Shown here in pieces: positions 42,319 through 46,731 of a stretch of DNA of 46,731 bases. Source of the DNA: Streptomyces europaeiscabiei. Lineage in GTDB: Bacteria > Actinomycetota > Actinomycetes > Streptomycetales > Streptomycetaceae. Below the pieces are notes generated by a model that was given only the letters and a program-made list of their open reading frames with translations, was not told the origin of the DNA and did no database searches. Made by a program: the position numbers and the translations under genes. Location of the stretch: positions 1 to 46,731 of the forward strand of contig NZ_LRTR01000804.1 in the NCBI RefSeq assembly GCF_001550375.1, given 5' to 3'. Position 1 is the stretch's first letter; each line of letters begins with the position of its first letter.

Positions 42319-44982
42319 ATGCCCATGACGCAAAGACGTCGAAGGTTCCTGCCGCGGCTGCGGGCCACGCTGATCGCCAGTGCCGCCGCCCTGGCGTGCA
42401 TGCTGGTCATGCTTTCCGCGCCCGTTCCGGCGTCGGCCGTCGACCAAGTGACCAGGACCGATAACTTCGAACGCGCCAACGGCTCCCTCGGGGCGAACTG
42501 GGTCTCCGACCGAGGAACGTGGTCGATCGCATCCGGTGAAGCTCTCTCCGCTGCCACCCCGACGAACGCTGTCGCCACCTACCGTCCGGTTCAGCTAGGT
42601 AGCTCGTACACCGTGAGTGCTCAGATCAGGATCGTCAGCAGCTCGCCTTCCGGTGCGGAATGGAGCGGTATCGCGGCGAACGTACAGGGAACGACCTCGC
42701 TGGACTACTACGTCCTGCGCGTGTCGACCGCCGGTGGGGCCCGCACGGGGCAGTGGCAGCTGCTGAAGATGGCGGCCAGCACCACACCGACCGTGCTGGC
42801 CCAGGGAAACATGAACGCGCCCTACGGCACATCTCTCGAACTGAACCTCGGTCGCACCGGGACCCGTTTCACCGTCTCGGTGCGCAACAGCGACTCCGGG
42901 ACGACCCTCGTCGACACGTCGTACACGCTGCCCACCACCGACCCGACCCGTGTGGGCGGATCCGCCGGCCTCTACTCGAACACCGGCAACCTGCGCGCGA
43001 AGTCGTTCTCCCTGACGACCTCCACCCCGGCCATCTCACCTACGGCAACGCGGTCCGATGACTTCGAACGCGTCAACGGCTCCCTCGGGGCGAACTGGGT
43101 CTCCGACCGAGGAACGTGGTCGATCGCATCCGGTGAAGCTCTCTCCGCTGCCACCCCGACGAACGCTGTCGCCACCTACCGTCCGGTTCAGCTAGGTAGC
43201 TCGTACACCGTGAGTGCTCAGATCAGGATCGTCAGCAGCTCGCCTTCCGGTGCGGAATGGAGCGGTATCGCGGCGAACGTACGGGGAACGACCTCGCTGG
43301 ACTACTACGTCCTGCGCGTGTCGACCGCCGGTGGGGGCCAGACGGGGCGGTGGCAGCTGCTGAAGATGGCGGCCAGCACCACACCGACCGTGCTGGCCCA
43401 GGGAAACATGAACGCGCCCTACGGCTCATCTCTCGAACTGAACCTCGGTCGCGACGGGACCGATTTCACCGTCTCGGTGCGCAACAGCGACTCCGGGGCC
43501 ACCCTCGTCGACACGTCGTACACGCTGCCCACCACCGACCCGACCCGTGTGGGCGGCTCCGCCGGCCTCTACTCGAACACGGGCAACCTGCGCGCGAAGT
43601 CGTTCACGTTCACGACTTCCACCCCGGCCATCTCACCTCCGGGAACGCTCGATTGCACGGTGGACAAGGGCTCCTACGACTTCCCCGGTGCCCAGCGGCA
43701 GGTGCTCCAGACGATCCCGGTGGGCACGACGTGGGCCGGCATGCCGGTGACTCAACGGGTGCTGACACACGGTGACGATCAGTACGTGGCCTACTACGCC
43801 GCCGATCGCCGGATGACGATCGCGCACCGCAGCCTCTCGGACAACAGCTGGACCACAAAGGTGCTCCCCTCGACGTTGGGCTGGGACAGCCACAACTACA
43901 TCTCGCTGGGACTGGACCGCGACGGCAACCTCCATGTGTCCGGCAACATGCACAACGTGGCGCTGGTGTACTTCCGCACCACCGTGCCCGGCGACGTGAC
44001 GTCGCTGATCCGGGTGACCACGATGATCGATGCGTCGACCGAGAACTCGGTGACCTATCCCGAGTTCATCAACCGCCAGGACGGCAGTCTCGTCTTCAGC
44101 TATCGCAATGGTGGGTCAGGTGACGGCGTGACCTACTTCAACGTGTATGACGAGGCCTCCTCCGCCTGGTCGCGGCTGGTCGACGAGCCGCTCTTCGACG
44201 GCGACGGATCCGACGACAATCCGAGCGGGACGTGGAACGCCTACTTCGAGAACCCTGCCCTCGGACCAGACGGATGGTTCCACATGATCTGGGTCTGGCG
44301 TGACAGTCCCGACGCCGCGACCAACAGTCGGCTGAGCTACGCCAAGAGCAGGAACCTCGTCGATTGGTTCGACAGTGCCGGCAATGCGCTGACGACCCCG
44401 TTCCGGTACGGCGAGGCGGATGTGATCGACCCGGTGCCGGACGGCGGCGGTCTGCTCAACGGCAACTCGAAGCTCGGCTTCGACGCCGAGGGCACTCCGA
44501 TCATCAGCTATCACAAGTACGACGATGACGGGAACTCCCAGATCTACGTTGCGCGCCCCGACGGATCAGGCGCGTGGGACATCCACCAAATCAGCGACTG
44601 GAAGGGCCGCTGGAGTTTCGGCGGTGGCGGCAGCCTCGCCTTCACGGTGTCCATGCTCGGCTCCGAGATGATGGAGGACGGCAACATCCGCGTCGACTTC
44701 ACTTGCTCGGGTGAACCGCGGAGCATCGTCATCGACGGTGGCCTGCACCCCGTGGCGGAGGCCTCGACCCCGGAGTTGCCCGCCGAGATCACGGATGTGC
44801 GCGGCACCTACCCTGGCCTGGAGGTGCGACTGCAGGCCGACCTGGCCGGCCGCAACGACACCGGCACCTACTATCTCCGCTGGGAACACCTGCCCGCAAA
44901 CCAGGACAAGTCGCGCACGGACTGGCCTAGGGAAGGAAGTGCGCTGGAGGTGGTGCTCCTGGGCCCGCCGTCCGCGGGGTAG
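42319..44982 (+). CDS. Secreted BNR-4 propeller protein with two duplicated beta-sandwich modules
   Basis: 887 residues. ATG 42319 has AAGGA six bases upstream. Signal peptide 1-40 (cleavage after PASA). Residues about 47-245 and 246-444 are near-identical modules (FERANGSLGANWVSDRGTWS...) of the concanavalin/LamG-like carbohydrate-binding type. The rest is a BNR-4 propeller: HGDDQYVAYYAADRRMTIAH, GWDSHNYISLGLDRDGNLHV, SGNMHNVALVYFRT, TWNAYFENPALGPDGWFHM. BNR-4 proteins include ulvan lyases of PL24/PL25 and some alpha-L-rhamnosidases, with His in NxH motifs at the active site. It likely degrades an outer polysaccharide supplying this island. Confidence 0.85.
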   Translation: MPMTQRRRRFLPRLRATLIASAAALACMLVMLSAPVPASAVDQVTRTDNFERANGSLGANWVSDRGTWSIASGEALSAATPTNAVATYRPVQLGSSYTVSAQIRIVSSSPSGAEWSGIAANVQGTTSLDYYVLRVSTAGGARTGQWQLLKMAASTTPTVLAQGNMNAPYGTSLELNLGRTGTRFTVSVRNSDSGTTLVDTSYTLPTTDPTRVGGSAGLYSNTGNLRAKSFSLTTSTPAISPTATRSDDFERVNGSLGANWVSDRGTWSIASGEALSAATPTNAVATYRPVQLGSSYTVSAQIRIVSSSPSGAEWSGIAANVRGTTSLDYYVLRVSTAGGGQTGRWQLLKMAASTTPTVLAQGNMNAPYGSSLELNLGRDGTDFTVSVRNSDSGATLVDTSYTLPTTDPTRVGGSAGLYSNTGNLRAKSFTFTTSTPAISPPGTLDCTVDKGSYDFPGAQRQVLQTIPVGTTWAGMPVTQRVLTHGDDQYVAYYAADRRMTIAHRSLSDNSWTTKVLPSTLGWDSHNYISLGLDRDGNLHVSGNMHNVALVYFRTTVPGDVTSLIRVTTMIDASTENSVTYPEFINRQDGSLVFSYRNGGSGDGVTYFNVYDEASSAWSRLVDEPLFDGDGSDDNPSGTWNAYFENPALGPDGWFHMIWVWRDSPDAATNSRLSYAKSRNLVDWFDSAGNALTTPFRYGEADVIDPVPDGGGLLNGNSKLGFDAEGTPIISYHKYDDDGNSQIYVARPDGSGAWDIHQISDWKGRWSFGGGGSLAFTVSMLGSEMMEDGNIRVDFTCSGEPRSIVIDGGLHPVAEASTPELPAEITDVRGTYPGLEVRLQADLAGRNDTGTYYLRWEHLPANQDKSRTDWPREGSALEVVLLGPPSAG
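42456..43649 (+). repeat. Tandem 597-bp in-frame duplication
   Basis: Unit 1 (about 42456-43052) and unit 2 (about 43053-43649) are 199 codons each and nearly identical in DNA, differing at scattered positions (for example ANG/VNG, GTSLEL/GSSLEL, RTGTRF/RDGTDF, SLTTS/TFTTS). High identity at silent sites implies recent duplication or ongoing gene conversion within the gene. Confidence 0.9.
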
Positions 44983-45249
44983 AAGACGGCCGCTCTCCGC
45001 AGCGTCGGTTCTGCAGGGGCGGGCTCAGGCGAACCCGTCCCGCTGAGCGGCAGCACCAGCACACACACGTCTGCGGCCTTCGTACCGGTCCCATGTGTTT
45101 CCAGACCTGGAACACAGGATCGGGGCGAAGGCCGCCGTGCACTGTGGGGACCAGGCAGACCCAGCGATAGACCGGTTCAGAACGAGGAAGCTGTCGGTGC
45201 AGGAGGGCCGCATCGGACTGGAGGCCTCGCCGAACGTGGGCCTTGCCCC

Positions 45250-45614
45250 TTGATCAACCTCCCCGTGGTGAGCACTTCCAGCACCACCGCGCTCAAGCAG
45301 GCGTCCACCTTCACGGCCGTCGCCGGACTGGCCGACGCGGGCGGCTACTCGTTCCGCGACAGCTCCGGCAACTACCTTCGCCACTACGACTACCGAGCCC
45401 GCTTCGGCGCCAACGACGGTACGTCGACCTTCGCGAAGGACGCCACGTTCATCGCCCGGACGAGCACGACGTCGGGCTCGGTCCGCTTCGAGTCGTACAA
45501 CTACCCGGGCTACTTCCTGCGCCACTACAACTACCAGCTGCGCGTGGACGGGACGGACGGCACAGGCATCTTCCGCCGGGACAGCTCGTCGTGCCGGTGA
45601 CCGGCTGGGCCTGA
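45250..45614 (+). pseudogene. AbfB-domain (CBM42-like) fragment
   Basis: The frame reads SFRDSSGNYLRHYDYRARFG, FAKDATFIARTSTTSGSVRF and ESYNYPGYFLRHYNYQLRVD: two AbfB units that bind arabinofuranose side chains, normally attached to secreted arabinofuranosidases or other glycosidases. No start with a ribosome-binding site and no signal peptide are present. A frameshift near 45585-45590 breaks the expected end, which continues as VTGWA in the next frame. An upstream piece, QEGRIGLEASPNVGLAP, is in a different frame and ends at a stop. It is a remnant of a larger secreted enzyme. Confidence 0.75.
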
Positions 45615-45819
45615 GCAGCGCCCTTGCCGGCCCAGGCAGTCGCGCCGGCGGTCGGGGATTTCCGTCAGACGCCGTTTCCGGGAGGACGGATTTCCGCACC
45701 CCCTGGACGAAGCGCTTTACCACCCGGAAGACCTGCGGCCCTGACCGAAGGCTTTCACCGGACCGTCCCGGTGACCGCCCGGTATGGGTCACCTCCCCTG
45801 TACCTCGCCTGCATCTCCC

Positions 45820-46731
45820 CTATGTGCGCCCCAAATGCCGCATGGCCAGGGCCAGTTGGAGTCTGAGTCGGCCCTGCGGGGTACGGACGGGCCACCCGAG
45901 CAGCGCCTCGGCGTGGCCCAACCGGTCCTGGAGCGTGGAGTGGTGGACGTTGACCTCGACGGCGGCTGCCCGCAGGCTCGCCGTCGAGGCGACCGCGTGC
46001 AACGTCGTCAGCATCCAGGGCGCGTCCGCGACCGCCGCATCCAGCGCCCGCACATCGGGCGGCGGATCGGCCCCCGGCACGACAAGCTCGGCGAGCAGCC
46101 CGATACCGCCGAGCTCATCGGCGTACACGACCCGGGGTCCGGGAGCGTGCGGGGTGCCGTCGGCGGTGAAACGGAGCGCGGTCCGGGCGGCGGCCCAGGA
46201 GCCCGGCAGTTCGAGCACGGGCACGGCGGGGCCGACACCGACCCGGCCCGGTGGGAGGGCGGTGTCGGCGGGTCCGGCGTCGAGGTGCGCCGGTCGCGGG
46301 TCCGTGGCGGCGGGTCCGGCGTGGGTCGGTGCGGTGCCCCGGGCCGGTACCGGTGACGGCCCGGGGGCGGACGGCCGGGCTTGCGGATGGATCGGCCCGC
46401 GCCGGGCGGAGGCGTTCACGATGCGGGGCGGGCCGTCGAACGGCGCGATCACGCGGGCCCGGATGGCCGGGTCCAGGCCCAGCTGCCGGGCCGCGTGCAG
46501 CCGTACCTGCTCGGGTGCGGTGGCGTCGAGGAGGGTTTCCACGAGCGCCGGGTCGTCGGCGCGGGCCGTCGGTGCGCGGCCACGGGTGCGGTCGAGGACG
46601 ACGCGGATGGCAGCCGCCGCCCGTTCGAGGATCACCGCGTCGACGACGCTGGGTGCCCCCGCCCGCTCCAGCCACAGCGCCGGGGCGCCGTCCGGCGCCA
46701 GCGCGGCGGACGGCCACGCGGGGTCGGGAGG
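45820..46731 (-). CDS. PucR-type transcriptional regulator (5' end cut by window edge)
   Basis: 303 residues remain and the frame is open to the right edge. The C-terminal part has the PucR helix-turn-helix: LDAAVADAPWMLTTLHAVAS, then SLRAAAVEVNVHHSTLQDRL and GHAEALLGWPVRTPQGRLRL. The preceding region has a long Pro/Ala/Gly-rich linker, unusual for the family. It converges with the AbfB remnant. Some PucR proteins control catabolic genes, but nothing ties this one to the fucose island. Confidence 0.8.
   Translation of the reverse strand, partial: PPDPAWPSAALAPDGAPALWLERAGAPSVVDAVILERAAAAIRVVLDRTRGRAPTARADDPALVETLLDATAPEQVRLHAARQLGLDPAIRARVIAPFDGPPRIVNASARRGPIHPQARPSAPGPSPVPARGTAPTHAGPAATDPRPAHLDAGPADTALPPGRVGVGPAVPVLELPGSWAAARTALRFTADGTPHAPGPRVVYADELGGIGLLAELVVPGADPPPDVRALDAAVADAPWMLTTLHAVASTASLRAAAVEVNVHHSTLQDRLGHAEALLGWPVRTPQGRLRLQLALAMRHLGRT

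Noticed and set aside
1..46731. tRNA, rRNA, CRISPR arrays and riboswitches
   Set aside because: No T-loop signatures, spaced direct repeats or known aptamer patterns were seen by eye; a covariance-model scan would be decisive.

Overview
The window comes from a high-GC Gram-positive bacterium, almost certainly a Streptomyces or close relative. The coding DNA is very GC-rich with GC-ending codons, GTG and TTG starts are common, and the left edge carries the telomere-protein pair tap-tpg, which is typical of linear Streptomyces chromosomes and plasmids. Together with insertion-sequence remnants, broken genes and defence-like operons, this points to a chromosome arm or a linear plasmid rather than the conserved core.

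Layout. 1-2417: tap (cut by the left edge) and tpg, for replicon end maintenance. 2550-7210: a HEAT-repeat protein, a CoiA-like nuclease and a membrane Ser/Thr kinase. 7660-12044 (minus): a two-gene operon of a 571-residue protein of unknown function and a double-motif phospholipase D-like protein, a plausible defence cassette. 12900-18461 (plus): a tight five-gene operon of an XRE-TPR regulator, a TIR-domain protein, a P-loop NTPase, a two-helix membrane protein and a 147-residue protein ending in an amyloid-like Gly/Gln/Val motif. 18402-20337: an ISL3-type remnant, an interrupted gene and a less GC-rich gap. 20338-27510: small regulators, a UvrD-like helicase operon, a Cys-rich winged-helix protein and a histone-H1-like coiled-coil protein. 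27530-28610: an IS1380-type remnant, a secreted beta/gamma-crystallin-like protein and a 50-residue orphan ORF with the same amyloid-like motif as the TIR operon. 28690-45614: an L-fucose utilisation island. 45820-46731: a PucR-type regulator cut by the right edge.

Fucose island. The minus operon encodes a diketo-deoxyfuconate hydrolase (FAH family), L-fuconate dehydratase, an SDR dehydrogenase and an aldo/keto reductase. These cover the non-phosphorylating route from L-fucose to pyruvate and lactate, except for the lactonase. The plus operon encodes a lipoprotein binding protein, two ABC permeases and a leaderless GH95-like glycosidase, followed by a secreted BNR-4 protein. Eight copies of a TC[C/G]GATGT motif lie in non-coding DNA of the island, most of them upstream of its transcription units, and suggest one shared regulator that is not encoded here. 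A second fuconate dehydratase, an IS5-type transposase, a secreted beta-helix enzyme and an AbfB domain survive only as fragments.

The best candidate for an undescribed system is the TIR/NTPase/membrane/amyloid-motif operon. The TIR tail and the NTPase N-terminus share a GPVHxGxG motif, and the last gene carries a PP/RHIM-like motif. This architecture fits amyloid-templated immune signalling in multicellular bacteria. All functional assignments here are from reading the sequence and from memory of the families; no database search was run.
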